Shown here in pieces: positions 23,973 through 32,903 of a DNA stretch of 64,000 bases; positions within the stretch are counted from its first letter, which is position 1; each line of letters begins with the position of its first letter. A program made the translations under genes and the position numbers. The DNA is from DATMER01 sp963741305 (lineage in GTDB: Bacteria; Acidobacteriota; Thermoanaerobaculia; Multivoradales; UBA5704). The notes under the pieces were generated by a model. It was not told the origin of the DNA. It did not search any database and saw nothing but the letters and a program-made list of their open reading frames with translations. Location of the stretch: positions 806,001-870,000 of the forward strand of contig CAVUHL010000003.1 in NCBI GenBank assembly GCA_963741305.1, read 5' to 3'.

Positions 23973-25535
23973 ATGCCCCGTCTCACCGTCCGCGCTGCAC
24001 AAGTCATTGCAACGGCCTTGGCCTTTGCGCTGGCCAGCCGCGCCTCGGCCGTGTTCAGCCTGCCGCATGGGCTCTCGTTCTTCTTCCCGCCCGCGGGCAT
24101 CTCGCTCGCGGCTGGCGCCGCCTTCGGCCCCTGGGGGGTGGCGGGCGTGGTGCTGGGGGTGATTGCCCTCCCCTGGGGAGCGGCGGACAGCATCCCCGCC
24201 CTGCTCCTCTTCGGTCTGGCCAACGGCCTGAGCGCCGCCATCCCTGCCTGGGTCCTGCGCCACCCGGACGGCGGGACGGGCGTCCGCCTTCGCCGGGCCT
24301 TCGACTACGGTGGGGTGATCAACAACCTGGCCTCTGCCGCGGTGGGCACCTTCGCCCTCGTCTGGCTCGGACGGGCGCCTGGGCAGATCCGGCTGGCGGC
24401 GAACGATTTCCTCCTCTGGTGGACGAGCGATCTGATGGCAGCGTTGGTGCTGGGGCTGCCCCTGCTCCTGGCCCTGCGGCCCGAGGTGCTGCTGACCAGA
24501 CCTGACAGGGAGATGCTGCGCGACTGGCTGCGCGGGGTCCGGCAGCCGCGCTGGTGCGCAGTCCTGGTAATCGTCACGGCTCTGGCGATCCTGGGCGTGG
24601 ACCGGCTTAGCCTGGGCTTCCCGCACTGGCTCGCCATCCCGCTGGTGATCCCGATCGGCATGGCCGCCCTCGCGGGCGGCGCGGGGCCGGCGATCCTCGT
24701 GAGCTCCTTTGCCTGCGCCGCCTACATGGCCGTCCTCTTATCGGGCACGCGCGGGGAGCCCGCCACGGTGGTGCATGTGCTGGCGCCCGCCTACACCACG
24801 GTAGGCATCCTCATGCTCTTTGCCCTTACCGGCGGCTGGCTCGGCGGGCGCAACCGCCGGCTGCTGGACCGGGTGCGGGCCCACGAGGCCCAGCTCGAGC
24901 GCGACTTCGAGCGCACCGTCGCCTCCCTGGCCGCAGCCATCGAAGCCAAGGATCCGACCACCGAGGGGCACGTCCAGCGCGTGGCCCACCTCTCCTGCCT
25001 GGTGGGCCGCAAGCTTGGCTACGACGAGCGCCGGCTCCGCCTCCTGCGCTACGGCGCCATGCTCCACGACGTCGGCAAGATCGGCGTGCCCGAGGCCATC
25101 CTCAACAAGCCGGGCGGGCTCACCGCGGACGAGAAAGAAGTGATGGAGCAGCACGTGGAGATCGGCCTGCGGATCATCCGGGACGTCGAGGTCCTGCGCG
25201 AAGTCGACCCCCTGATCCGCTACCACCAGGAGCGCTGGGACGGCGCCCGCGCCGGGGTGAAATACCCGGGCTACTTCGGCCTCCGTGGCGAAGACATCCC
25301 GGAGGGCGCCCGCATCCTCTCGGTGGTAGATGCGTTCGACGCCATCACCCACGACCGGCCGTATCGGGTAGGAAACACGGTGGAGGAGGCCCTGGAAGAG
25401 CTGCGCCGGGAAGCCGGACGGCAGTTCGACCCGCGGCTGGTGGACGTGCTCACCGAAGTGCTCCGGGAGGGGGAGTGGCTGATCGCCGAGCCGTTCTCGC
25501 AGACTCCGGCGGCCTTGCGGGCCGCGCGCCGCTAG
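23973..25535 (+). CDS. Membrane HD-GYP-type phosphodiesterase with MASE1-like N-terminus
   Basis: About 520 residues from ATG 23973, with GGAGGG ten bases upstream; GTG 23967 is an alternative. Residues 1-290 are about eight membrane helices with FFFPPAGISLAAGAAFGPWG, MASE1-like. A coiled linker (RVRAHEAQLERDFERTVASL) leads to the HD domain: EGHVQRVAHLSCLVG, MLHDVGKIGVPE, YHQERWDG, VVDAFDAITHDRPYR. HD-GYP proteins hydrolyse cyclic di-GMP. The loop that should read G-S-G-Y-P is replaced by a longer KYPGYFGLRGEDIP version, so activity may differ. Its stop shares CTAG with the convergent response regulator. Confidence 0.9.
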   Translation: MPRLTVRAAQVIATALAFALASRASAVFSLPHGLSFFFPPAGISLAAGAAFGPWGVAGVVLGVIALPWGAADSIPALLLFGLANGLSAAIPAWVLRHPDGGTGVRLRRAFDYGGVINNLASAAVGTFALVWLGRAPGQIRLAANDFLLWWTSDLMAALVLGLPLLLALRPEVLLTRPDREMLRDWLRGVRQPRWCAVLVIVTALAILGVDRLSLGFPHWLAIPLVIPIGMAALAGGAGPAILVSSFACAAYMAVLLSGTRGEPATVVHVLAPAYTTVGILMLFALTGGWLGGRNRRLLDRVRAHEAQLERDFERTVASLAAAIEAKDPTTEGHVQRVAHLSCLVGRKLGYDERRLRLLRYGAMLHDVGKIGVPEAILNKPGGLTADEKEVMEQHVEIGLRIIRDVEVLREVDPLIRYHQERWDGARAGVKYPGYFGLRGEDIPEGARILSVVDAFDAITHDRPYRVGNTVEEALEELRREAGRQFDPRLVDVLTEVLREGEWLIAEPFSQTPAALRAARR

Positions 25536-26218
25536 CCCGTGAACTTATAGCCGAGCCGGTGGACCGTGATGATGTGCTTGGGGTCCGCGGGGTCGTCCTC
25601 GACCTTCTTCCGCAGCTTGGCGATGTGCATGTCCACCGTGCGGGTGAAGGGGATCGCGTTGTAATCCCAGACCTCGTCCAGGAGCTTCTCCCGGGTCACG
25701 ATCTCGCCGCGGTGGCGGATGAAGAAGGCCATGAGCTGGAACTCCCGGGGAGAAAGCTCGATGGGCGCCCCCTCCTTCTTCGCCTCATGGCGCTTGAAGT
25801 CGAGGATCACGTCACCGAAGCGGTAACAGTCGGGCGCCACGGACTGCCCGGGGATGGCACTGCGCCGCAGCACGGCCTCGGCCCGGGCAAGCAGCTCCAT
25901 GAACCCGAACGGCTTGGTGATGTAGTCATCCGCGCCGGTCTTCAAACCCAGAACCTTGTCGATTTCCTGGCCGCGGGCGGTGAGCATGATGATCGGCACG
26001 TTGTTGCCGCCGTCGCGGAGCTGGCGGCAGACGTCGAGCCCGGTCATCTTGGGCAGCATGACGTCGAGGAGGATCAGGTCGGGCGTAGCGGCGCTGGCGA
26101 GCTTGAGCCCGGCCTCGCCGTCGGTCGCGACCGCCACGTCGTAACCCTCGTAGGAAAAGCCGTCGCGCAGGGCGACAGACATCGCTTCGTCATCTTCGAC
26201 GATCAGGACTTTTCGCAT
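25532..26218 (-). CDS. OmpR-family response regulator
   Basis: 228 residues from ATG 26218 with GAGGA upstream. The receiver domain has the acidic pocket VEDDE, phospho-acceptor Asp52 (LILLDVMLP), the switch Thr in MLTARG and the conserved Lys in YITKPFG. The C-terminal winged helix has ELSPREFQLMAFFIRHRGEI, TRTVDMHIAKLRKKVEDDP and TVHRLGYKF. It should be phosphorylated by the kinase 16 bp upstream. GTAAAA boxes before the operon are candidate binding sites. Confidence 0.96.
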   Translation of the reverse strand: MRKVLIVEDDEAMSVALRDGFSYEGYDVAVATDGEAGLKLASAATPDLILLDVMLPKMTGLDVCRQLRDGGNNVPIIMLTARGQEIDKVLGLKTGADDYITKPFGFMELLARAEAVLRRSAIPGQSVAPDCYRFGDVILDFKRHEAKKEGAPIELSPREFQLMAFFIRHRGEIVTREKLLDEVWDYNAIPFTRTVDMHIAKLRKKVEDDPADPKHIITVHRLGYKFTG

Positions 26219-26234
26219 GGTCGTCTTCCTCGGA

Positions 26235-27902
26235 TCAGGCCTCAGAAGGCCGCTCACGGTGTGTCTCGGAGGCGGTTGCCATGCCGGCCGCGCCGGCCGC
26301 CTCGACCGGCAGGAGGATGGAGAAGGTGCTCCCCTCGCCCGAGCGGCTCTCGACCGTCACCTGCCCGCCATGGGCCTGGACGATGTGCTGCACGATGGAC
26401 AGCCCCAGGCCGCTCCCCTTGACGTCGTGGACCAGGCCGGTGCCCACGCGGTGGAAGCGGTCGAAGATCTTCTTCTGCTCGTCCCGCGGGATGCCGATCC
26501 CGTGGTCCTGCACCGAGATCGCGATCGAGCTCCCCTCGCGCCGCAGCCCCACGCGGATCTCCTTGTCCTCGGTCTGGTAGGAATACTTGACCGCGTTGTC
26601 GAGCAGGTTGCTGAGCGACTGGGCGATGGCGCCGGGATCGACGCGCACCGGCGGAAGGGAGCCGGACGGCCCGTCGAAGACCACGCGGAAACCGTTCTGG
26701 CGCAGCCGTACGCCGAACGTCTTCAGGGTCTCGGAAACCAGCTCGGAGACGTCGACCTGTTCGAACTTGTAGCTCTTGCGGCCCGACTCGATGCTGGCGA
26801 AATCGAGGAGGTTGTTGATGAGCTGGGTGAGGCGCCGGCTCTCGGTCTCGATGTACTCGCCGTACTCCCGCACCTTGTCCTGATTGTCCACCCGGCCCAG
26901 GCGGAGGAGCTCGCCGAAGACGCGGATCGAGGCGAGCGGCGTGCGCAGCTCGTGAGAGACGTTGGAGACGAAGTCGTTCTTCATCTCCGACAGCTTCATC
27001 TCGCGCGAAGCCGTGCGCAGGGCGAGCACGATGCCGCCCAGGAGGACCGCGGCGAGCAGCGCCGACAGCCCCAGGTTGACCGCGAAGTTGCGCTTCGCCA
27101 CCTGGCCCGCCGTGGCGTGCCGGCTGTCGAGCCCGATCATCCAATTGGTGAACACGAACGAGAAGCCTTTGTGAACCTCGGCCGGCCTGGAGAGCTTGGC
27201 CGTCCGGAAAGCCACGTCGCCCTTCGCATCCCAGACCGCGACCGCGGGTTTGTCCCTGGCGGAGAAGAAGGCGGGGAGCGACTCCTTGACCACCTCCGGC
27301 AGGACCTCCTTGCGGAAGTAATCCTCGTCCAGGATCATCCCGGCCACGCCGACGACCCGGGAGGCGTCGTCCGTGATCGGGTTGAGGATCATCGGGTAGT
27401 CGGGGGCGCGGTGGTCCACGAAAACCTGGACCGGCTCGGGGAGGACTCCCCCCTTGTGCGCCAGGGTGCTCAGCGGGGAGTAGGCCACGTAGATGGCGCG
27501 CATCTCCTCCGACCACTCCGCGGGGGAGAAGCTGGCGCAGCTCGGGTCGAAGTAGAGGACCTTGCCGTGGTTGCCATTGACGAAGCTGGCCACGAACAGC
27601 CGCTTGACGCCGGTGAACCCCTTCTTCTTGAAGTGGTGGGCTGCCTTGTCCAGCCGGTCGTTCAAGAAAACGTAGTTGCCGACGTTGAGGACGCGCTCGG
27701 CATCGGCGCGGTAGCGCCACTCGACCTTGTCGACCACCGCCTCCAGATAGTTGTCGAGGGTGGCCTCGTTTGCCTTGGCGGAGGTGTTCTCGAGCTTGAC
27801 GAGCCAGCGGTATTGAAGGCCGAGCAGGACCGCGAGCGGAGCCAGGACCGCGATCAGCCCCACCCACAGGGTGTGCTTGCGAAGGAACGTCGCCATCTTC
27901 AT
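26235..27902 (-). CDS. Membrane sensor histidine kinase
   Basis: 555 residues. TM1 about 11-29, a large periplasmic sensor region (30-270), TM2 273-295, then the dimerisation helix with phospho-acceptor His317 (FVSNVSHELRTPLASIR). The ATPase domain shows the N box LSNLLDNAVKYS, G1 QDHGIGIP, F box FDRFHRVG and G2 KGSGLGLSI. There is no obvious HAMP domain; TM2 joins the dimerisation helix through a short KLSEMKND linker. The sensor part has no recognised name. It is the first gene of the operon with the OmpR-type regulator and is divergent from a PDZ protein, suggesting envelope-stress sensing. Confidence 0.95.
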   Translation of the reverse strand: MKMATFLRKHTLWVGLIAVLAPLAVLLGLQYRWLVKLENTSAKANEATLDNYLEAVVDKVEWRYRADAERVLNVGNYVFLNDRLDKAAHHFKKKGFTGVKRLFVASFVNGNHGKVLYFDPSCASFSPAEWSEEMRAIYVAYSPLSTLAHKGGVLPEPVQVFVDHRAPDYPMILNPITDDASRVVGVAGMILDEDYFRKEVLPEVVKESLPAFFSARDKPAVAVWDAKGDVAFRTAKLSRPAEVHKGFSFVFTNWMIGLDSRHATAGQVAKRNFAVNLGLSALLAAVLLGGIVLALRTASREMKLSEMKNDFVSNVSHELRTPLASIRVFGELLRLGRVDNQDKVREYGEYIETESRRLTQLINNLLDFASIESGRKSYKFEQVDVSELVSETLKTFGVRLRQNGFRVVFDGPSGSLPPVRVDPGAIAQSLSNLLDNAVKYSYQTEDKEIRVGLRREGSSIAISVQDHGIGIPRDEQKKIFDRFHRVGTGLVHDVKGSGLGLSIVQHIVQAHGGQVTVESRSGEGSTFSILLPVEAAGAAGMATASETHRERPSEA

Positions 27903-27955
27903 GACGAGTGGATTATGGGGCCTGTGGCCCGGGTTGGTGCCGGGTTGCCGAGGCC

Positions 27956-28011
27956 TTTTACAACATCCTTACAGGGTTTGCGTCGTTTTACCGGGCTTTG
28001 AGGAGTTTTAC
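27956..28011. promoter_or_regulatory. Cluster of TTTTAC/GTAAAA boxes between the kinase operon and the PDZ gene
   Basis: TTTTAC occurs at 27956, 27986 and 28006, with CCTTAC at 27967. Read on the minus strand this contains GTAAG-N6-GTAAA, very like the CpxR-type box GTAAA-N5-GTAAA used by OmpR-family regulators. It lies between the two divergent transcription units. Binding by the neighbouring regulator is inferred. Confidence 0.5.
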
Positions 28012-28083
28012 ACCCTACTTCAGTAGCCTGGGAATCGTGGGCAGCGGCATGGAGCCGCGTCCGCGCTTGCAGGAGGTTCCCTC

Positions 28084-28554
28084 ATGACTCGTATGGTGAC
28101 CACCCTCTCCCTCGCCCTGTTCCTCGCCCTCTCCAGCATGGCAGCCGCTGGCGGAGAGAACTGCGACAAGGCCAATGCCGCGAAGACTGCCAAGGCGAAG
28201 ACCGCCATGCACGAGAAGGCGAAGCACGGCTGGCTGGGGCTGGGCGTGGAGAAGAGCGCTTCGGGCTACGTGGTGAACAAGGTCGCGGCCGGCAGCCCGG
28301 CGGAGCAGGCCGGCTTCCAGAAGGGTGACGTCCTGGTCGCCTTCAACGGCATCGCCATGACCGACGAGAACAAGGAGGCCCTCAAGAAGGCCAAGATGCA
28401 GACCGCGGTCGGCAAGCAGGTCACGTACACCATCTCCCGGGCCGGATCCGAGCGCCAGATTGCGGCAACTTTAGGGAAAGTGCCCGAAGAGGTTCTCGCG
28501 GAGTGGGAGAAGGAGTACGATAAGGCCGTGGCGGTCGCACAGACCGACAACTAG
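28084..28554 (+). CDS. Secreted single-PDZ-domain protein
   Basis: 156 residues with AGGAGG before the ATG. Signal peptide 1-23 (LSLALFLALSSMAAAGG), a Lys/Ala-rich spacer, then one PDZ domain (about 48-130) with WLGLGV, NKVAAGSPAEQAGFQKGDVL and VAFNG. No protease domain is attached, so it would bind C-terminal peptides or act as an adaptor in the periplasm. Divergence from a two-component system with shared GTAAA-like boxes suggests that system controls it. A strong terminator follows. Confidence 0.88.
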   Translation: MTRMVTTLSLALFLALSSMAAAGGENCDKANAAKTAKAKTAMHEKAKHGWLGLGVEKSASGYVVNKVAAGSPAEQAGFQKGDVLVAFNGIAMTDENKEALKKAKMQTAVGKQVTYTISRAGSERQIAATLGKVPEEVLAEWEKEYDKAVAVAQTDN

Positions 28555-28562
28555 ACCGAATT

Positions 28563-28607
28563 GCCGCGGGGCCGGTATCCATCTCTCCCCGGTCCCGCGG
28601 CCTTTTT
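28563..28607 (+). terminator. Rho-independent terminator of the PDZ gene
   Basis: GCCGCGGGGCCGG pairs with CCGGTCCCGCGGC (13 bp including one G-U) across a 13-base loop, followed by TTTTT at 28603. It starts 9 bp after the stop codon. Confidence 0.92.
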
Positions 28608-28710
28608 CTCCTGTTTCTTTTGATGTTTTGAGCGGCATTTCTTTCCCCTGGGCACGCTGGCATCTCCGCCGGCTTTGGGCTTTCATGCCCCCCAAGGGAT
28701 AGATATAAGG

Positions 28711-28740
28711 CCCGGGGCTTCAGGCAACTGAAGCCCCGGG
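28711..28740. repeat. Perfect 13-bp palindromic hairpin in a gene-free stretch
   Basis: CCCGGGGCTTCAG, loop GCAA, CTGAAGCCCCGGG. It has no T tract in either direction and no adjacent start codon; it resembles a REP-like extragenic palindrome. The whole stretch 28555-28881 holds no gene: it contains the terminator at 28563, this hairpin and another terminator-like hairpin at 28770. Confidence 0.7.
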
Positions 28741-28769
28741 CAGAAAAAACCAGGTTCCCAAATCCCAAG

Positions 28770-28792
28770 GGCCGCAGGCATGCGGCCTTTTT
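28770..28792 (+). terminator. Terminator-like hairpin
   Basis: GGCCGCA, loop GGCA, TGCGGCC, then TTTTT. It has intrinsic-terminator form but lies 215 bp beyond the PDZ gene and 90 bp before the TPR gene, so it would act as a second stop or insulate the next gene. Confidence 0.6.
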
Positions 28793-28881
28793 CCGTTCCC
28801 ATCCTCATCTCCCCGAGCGGCGTTCCTTCCCGGGGTGCCGGGGCTTCCCTGCCGGCATGCCATGGCGATATCTTTGCCGGC

Positions 28882-30690
28882 ATGGACACGATCTTCCGGA
28901 AATACCGCAGCAAAGGAGAGGTCTGGCAGCTCGGCTGGCATCGGGCCCTGTTCTGGATCACGGAGGAAGAGGGCGGCCGCCCCTTCCGCCCCTGCGTCCT
29001 GGTCTGCCTCAGCCTCCGCACCAGGCGTGAGCAGTCCATCCTGCCGGGCCTGGCTCAGCCCGAGCCCGAAGGGTTCCGGGAACTGGTGGCGCAGACGGCC
29101 CGGGCGTGGCGGCTCCGTCCGGAGCGCATCGAGGTGACCGATGCCCGTCTGGCCGAGGACCTCCGCGGGTTCCTGTCTGCCGAGAAAGTTGCCGTCGAGC
29201 TGCGGTCCGACCTTCCGGAGCTCCGCGCGCTGGAGGAGGAGCGGGCGCGTTCTCTTCGGAGAATCCTGCCGCCGGCCGCCCTCGACGCGCCCGGGGTCAC
29301 AGTCGAGCGCCTGGCAGCCTTCGCCGGGGCGGCAGCCCGGTTCGCCGCGGCGGCTCCGTGGCGCCACCTCGACCCGGACGACTTTGTGATCCTGGAGGCC
29401 GCCGGCCTTCCTCCGGAGCTGCAAGAGGCTCAGATCCTCGGACCTCCCTCCTCCGCGCCGGCGGTCCTGTTTCATGCGCAGGAGACCGGCCAGGAGCCCG
29501 CGGAAGAGCCCGAGGACGGCTGGGACGATTGGGAGGAAGAGGACTGGGAGCTGGAGCCCTGGGACGACTGGCCCGACGAGGAGGGGCTCTGGAAGGTGAG
29601 CCTTGTCCCGCCCTCCGATCTGCCGCCGGAGGATGTCGAGCTCTGGCTGGAGCATGGCCTCCCGCTCGCTCAATCCGCGGCCTATCCCCTGGCTCTCCGG
29701 CGCATCGACGAGCTCGTCGAGCGTCCCGACTCCCGCTACCTGCGCTGGTTCGAGGTGGTCCTCGACGCCCTGGCGTCCACCACGGAGGAGGAGATGGACA
29801 CTGGCCGTTGGGAAAAGGAGGTGGTCACCTCCGATGGCCCGGTGCGGCTCGCGCTCTCCCTTCCCGAGGTGCTCGACCCTCCCTACGCGGACAGCCTCCC
29901 TCCCGAGGACGGCGGCGAGGTGCCCGCCGAGATGAGGCTGGCCTTCGAGTTGGCGACCGAGGCGTTCGGGTCTTCCGGCCGGCGGCAGATCCACCTGGCC
30001 CGCCGGGCCGTCGCGCTCTGGCCCGATTGCCTCGACGCCTGGCTCGTGCTGGCTCGCCGCGCCCTCGATCCGGAGAGCGCCAGGGACCTGTACGCCAAGG
30101 CGATGGCCGCCGGCGAGCGCTCGCTGCCCGGCATCGAAGCGCGAGCGGATCCTTTCGACGACGAGGAGGAGCAGCGGTTCTTCGCCCCCTATTGCTGGGC
30201 CCGGAGCGGCCTGGCGCGAGCCCTCTGGACCCTGGGGGCTCGGGAGGAAGCGCTGGATCACCTCCGCTGGCTGCTAGCCGTGGCACCGGACGATCGCCGA
30301 TCCGCGTGGTACGTGGCGCACGCGCTCCTGGGGCTCGGACGGGACGAGGAGGCCGAGGATGTCCTGGCCCGCTACGCGGACCTGGGGTCTGACTGGCAAT
30401 ATGTCCGGGCGCTCCTGGTTTTCCGCCGGGAGGGAGATTCTCCATCCGCGCGCCAGCAGATGGCCACCGCCCTCGCGGAGGACCGCGATCTCGGAAAGCA
30501 GCTTCTCGGGGATGTCCCTCCTGAGGAGCTTGAAGATGTGAGCCCTGCCGTCTCCTTCGAAGAGGTCTGGTCGGAAACCCCCGGAGCCCTCGAAGTGCTG
30601 CGCGCCGAGAGCGCGGCCCTGGCCGCTGCGGTCCGGGTGCGCACGGCCAAGAGAAAGAGCGAGAAGAAGCGGAAGCGGCGGCACCGGTAG
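28882..30690 (+). CDS. Uncharacterised protein with acidic Trp-rich linker and helical repeats
   Basis: 602 residues from ATG 28882, chosen because MDTIFRKYRSKGEVWQLGWH begins the globular part; a longer frame runs back through the hairpins and is unlikely. The N-terminal ~190 residues form an alpha/beta domain (RPCVLVCLSLRTRR). A striking acidic stretch (DGWDDWEEEDWELEPWDDW) lies near 215-235. The C-terminal half is TPR-like (GRRQIHLARRAVALWPDCLD, ALDHLRWLLAVAPDDRR) and ends in a basic tail (AKRKSEKKRKRRHR). Cytosolic; function unknown. Confidence 0.82.
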   Translation: MDTIFRKYRSKGEVWQLGWHRALFWITEEEGGRPFRPCVLVCLSLRTRREQSILPGLAQPEPEGFRELVAQTARAWRLRPERIEVTDARLAEDLRGFLSAEKVAVELRSDLPELRALEEERARSLRRILPPAALDAPGVTVERLAAFAGAAARFAAAAPWRHLDPDDFVILEAAGLPPELQEAQILGPPSSAPAVLFHAQETGQEPAEEPEDGWDDWEEEDWELEPWDDWPDEEGLWKVSLVPPSDLPPEDVELWLEHGLPLAQSAAYPLALRRIDELVERPDSRYLRWFEVVLDALASTTEEEMDTGRWEKEVVTSDGPVRLALSLPEVLDPPYADSLPPEDGGEVPAEMRLAFELATEAFGSSGRRQIHLARRAVALWPDCLDAWLVLARRALDPESARDLYAKAMAAGERSLPGIEARADPFDDEEEQRFFAPYCWARSGLARALWTLGAREEALDHLRWLLAVAPDDRRSAWYVAHALLGLGRDEEAEDVLARYADLGSDWQYVRALLVFRREGDSPSARQQMATALAEDRDLGKQLLGDVPPEELEDVSPAVSFEEVWSETPGALEVLRAESAALAAAVRVRTAKRKSEKKRKRRHR

Positions 30691-30716
30691 GGTAGAGTGG
30701 CAGCCCGAGGAATCCC

Positions 30717-30737
30717 GGGCGGGGACAAGCCCCGCCC
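30717..30737. repeat. REP-like hairpin (GGGCGGGG/CCCCGCCC)
   Basis: GGGCGGGG, loop ACAAG, CCCCGCCC, between the TPR gene and the convergent cohesin-like gene. This hairpin type, followed by CTAC, is a frequent extragenic repeat in G+C-rich genomes. It may also help end transcription from either side. Confidence 0.6.
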
Positions 30738-30788
30738 CTACATCCTCAACCCGCAATTCAAGGTCCGGCAATCGGGCGACGAGAGCGG

Positions 30789-31628
30789 TTAGTCAAAGTA
30801 CCCGTTGACATCGATGACCAGATGAACCTGCCCGTTTCCAAGGACTACGGGTCGGACGCTCATACTTCCATCTGCTGACATTGGAACGATAGCGTTGTTG
30901 GCCCGGGACTGGCCTTTCCCAAAGTTGATAGTGCTCGTCTGCGGTGGCGTCTGGCCTCCAGGATATAGGGTGAGGTGCCCGCCAGACGTTGGTGAAACGA
31001 CAGTGACATTCACCGACACTGAATCCGCGGTAGAAGGAATCCCGCACTGTCCCTCGACAGTAAAGAGGCGCGGCACGCCTGAAGTAAGAATCGGTCCTCC
31101 GTAAGGGCCCTGCAGATCGCGGGTGTCCACAAGCCGGCAAGGAGTGACCGTGTGGTAGCTCCCGGGTTCAAGGACGTCAACACTCCCGGGTGTGAGGGAC
31201 GTAGGCGTCAAGCGGACGGCCGCCGCGTTCCCCAGGGTCGCTGCCGAGAATGAAACCGCGCTCGGTCCCGTCGACGCCTCATCGTCCACCCAGAAGGAGA
31301 GTCGCGCGAGCGCACCGTCCGCGAGCGCAGTGTTGCCTGGGGAGTAGATGACGATCCGGAGGAGACCTGGTGAGACCAGGGAGCTTCGTAGCGCGTGGCC
31401 GCCGAGGGCGGTCCCTCCCGCCGTGGAGGGAGTGCCGAGCACGGCAGTGTCGAAGGCGATGTCGACTTGGAGCCCAACGCCTGAGCCGTCCCCCGTGTAG
31501 GTGAGGGGCATCTCCACCCTTTGTCCTTGGCTTGCCGAGGCCGTCCCGAGAGCCACCTCCTGTCCGGCAAGGGAGGTGCTGGCCAGGGTCAGAACGAGGG
31601 CGGTGGCGAGGGCTTCAAAGCGGCGCAT
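30789..31628 (-). CDS. Secreted protein with cohesin-like domain
   Basis: 279 residues; GGAG lies seven bases before the ATG. Signal peptide 1-22. Residues about 23-150 read like a cohesin domain: VALGTASASQGQRVEMPLTY, GVGLQVDIAFDTAVL, GLLRIVIYSPGNTALADG, ALARLSFWVDDEASTGPSAV. The second domain (about 155-279) has PCRLVDTRDLQGPYGG, NVTVVSPTSGGHLTLYPGG and a final HLVIDVNGYF, a beta-sandwich type common in secreted proteins. It is the last gene of a four-gene operon whose first gene carries a dockerin-like pair of calcium loops. Confidence 0.78.
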   Translation of the reverse strand: MRRFEALATALVLTLASTSLAGQEVALGTASASQGQRVEMPLTYTGDGSGVGLQVDIAFDTAVLGTPSTAGGTALGGHALRSSLVSPGLLRIVIYSPGNTALADGALARLSFWVDDEASTGPSAVSFSAATLGNAAAVRLTPTSLTPGSVDVLEPGSYHTVTPCRLVDTRDLQGPYGGPILTSGVPRLFTVEGQCGIPSTADSVSVNVTVVSPTSGGHLTLYPGGQTPPQTSTINFGKGQSRANNAIVPMSADGSMSVRPVVLGNGQVHLVIDVNGYFD

Positions 31629-31650
31629 GGGAATCTCCGATTGATTCTCT

Positions 31651-32886
31651 CTACGGTGTCCAACTCGCCTGGACGGAGAACCGCGAGAAGCCGTGGGGGA
31701 TCGTGACGCTGGCGGTGGCAGTCGAAGATTCGAACGTCCCTGCCAGTGGCGTCGAATCCACGTTCTGGATCGGTCCCGTCTCGGGAGTCAACGTGAGGTG
31801 CACGATGGTTCCGACGGGCACCTTGCTGCCGGTGAGTTGGATTGTTACAGTCGTGGCATTGTCAAGGGTGACGTCGGGAAATGCAAAGCTTCCCATTGGG
31901 CTCGCCGGCACAGTCACCCCGCCAATGCTAACGATCTGAACGGAGGGGGCGGAGGCAGGAGGAAAGACGGAGCCTGGGGATCCAACTGAGGGAGCTGGCG
32001 ATATCAAGGCCCCTGTCAAATTTTGCTGAAATGACTCAAGGCGAATGCGTCCATGCGAACCGACTCCTGAGCCAGCGCAGGGGCCGCCTCCATCCGCAAG
32101 TATGGAAGGTACCCCCGTTATAGTTCGAGCGATCAACCGGATCGCACCACCGCTACCAGCACCTCCACCCATGTTCGGTCCCGGCCCGGGAGAACATCCC
32201 CCTGATCCTCCGTAGGCAAAGATTCTGCTTCCAGTACCAAAACTGATTGTTCCCGAGCTCGCGATGAGAATGGCACCTCCACCTGCACCACCACCACCTG
32301 AGATTGTGGCCGCCGCTCCGGCCCCTCCAGACCCGCCCACTAACGGTAAGAGAAAGTCATTGCCGTAGGCGTCTCCTCCGGTGCCAGTAGCACCACCTCC
32401 AGCTACGGCATGGCCTCCTCCTCCCGCAGGACCCTTCGCGCCGCCAAGGCCTTTTCCCTGCTGAGCTGGCGAGGTCAATGTCGCTCCAGGTCCGCCTGAA
32501 AACCCTCCTGCACCAGCCACAGAAGGCAGGGCCGCAGTTCCAATCTGATGTCCATTTTGTCCAATGAGATCCAGGAAGCCATCAATCTGAACGTTTCCAG
32601 AGGCCAACCAGTAAACCGGTTTGACTCCCAGTACGTCTGCCGAAAGTCGTACCACCAAGTTTGATGGAACTTTGATCGTAGTAAAGTGGTATATGTTATC
32701 GCGATCTTGATCAAGCGGCGGAGTGAAACTACTCGGCTCGAAGACCATCGTCCCAGTATGCCCCGTTAGATCAAGGGCCCCGTCGGAGCCGTTCGAGCCG
32801 CTATCGAAAGTCTGGGCTTGTAGAGCCGAAACGCCGAGTAGCGTGGCAAGGACCAGAGCAAGGAGGTTGCAATTTTCTGCCTTCAT
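31651..32886 (-). CDS. Secreted glycine-rich repeat protein
   Basis: 411 residues from ATG 32886 with GGAGAG upstream. Signal peptide about 1-25. The central part (about 115-260) is Gly-rich (GGAKGPAGGGGHAVAGGGAT, GGGGAGGGAILI) with I-x-I-x-G repeats, likely a beta-solenoid. The C-terminal ~90 residues form a beta-sandwich (TVTIQLTGSKVPVGTIVHLT). The DNA is visibly A+T-richer than the rest of the window. It sits between the cohesin-like and IPT/TIG genes, 22 and 17 bp away, so it is co-transcribed. Probably a surface or matrix component. Confidence 0.75.
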   Translation of the reverse strand: MKAENCNLLALVLATLLGVSALQAQTFDSGSNGSDGALDLTGHTGTMVFEPSSFTPPLDQDRDNIYHFTTIKVPSNLVVRLSADVLGVKPVYWLASGNVQIDGFLDLIGQNGHQIGTAALPSVAGAGGFSGGPGATLTSPAQQGKGLGGAKGPAGGGGHAVAGGGATGTGGDAYGNDFLLPLVGGSGGAGAAATISGGGGAGGGAILIASSGTISFGTGSRIFAYGGSGGCSPGPGPNMGGGAGSGGAIRLIARTITGVPSILADGGGPCAGSGVGSHGRIRLESFQQNLTGALISPAPSVGSPGSVFPPASAPSVQIVSIGGVTVPASPMGSFAFPDVTLDNATTVTIQLTGSKVPVGTIVHLTLTPETGPIQNVDSTPLAGTFESSTATASVTIPHGFSRFSVQASWTP

Positions 32887-32903
32887 ATTTCTCTCCGTTC
32901 CAA

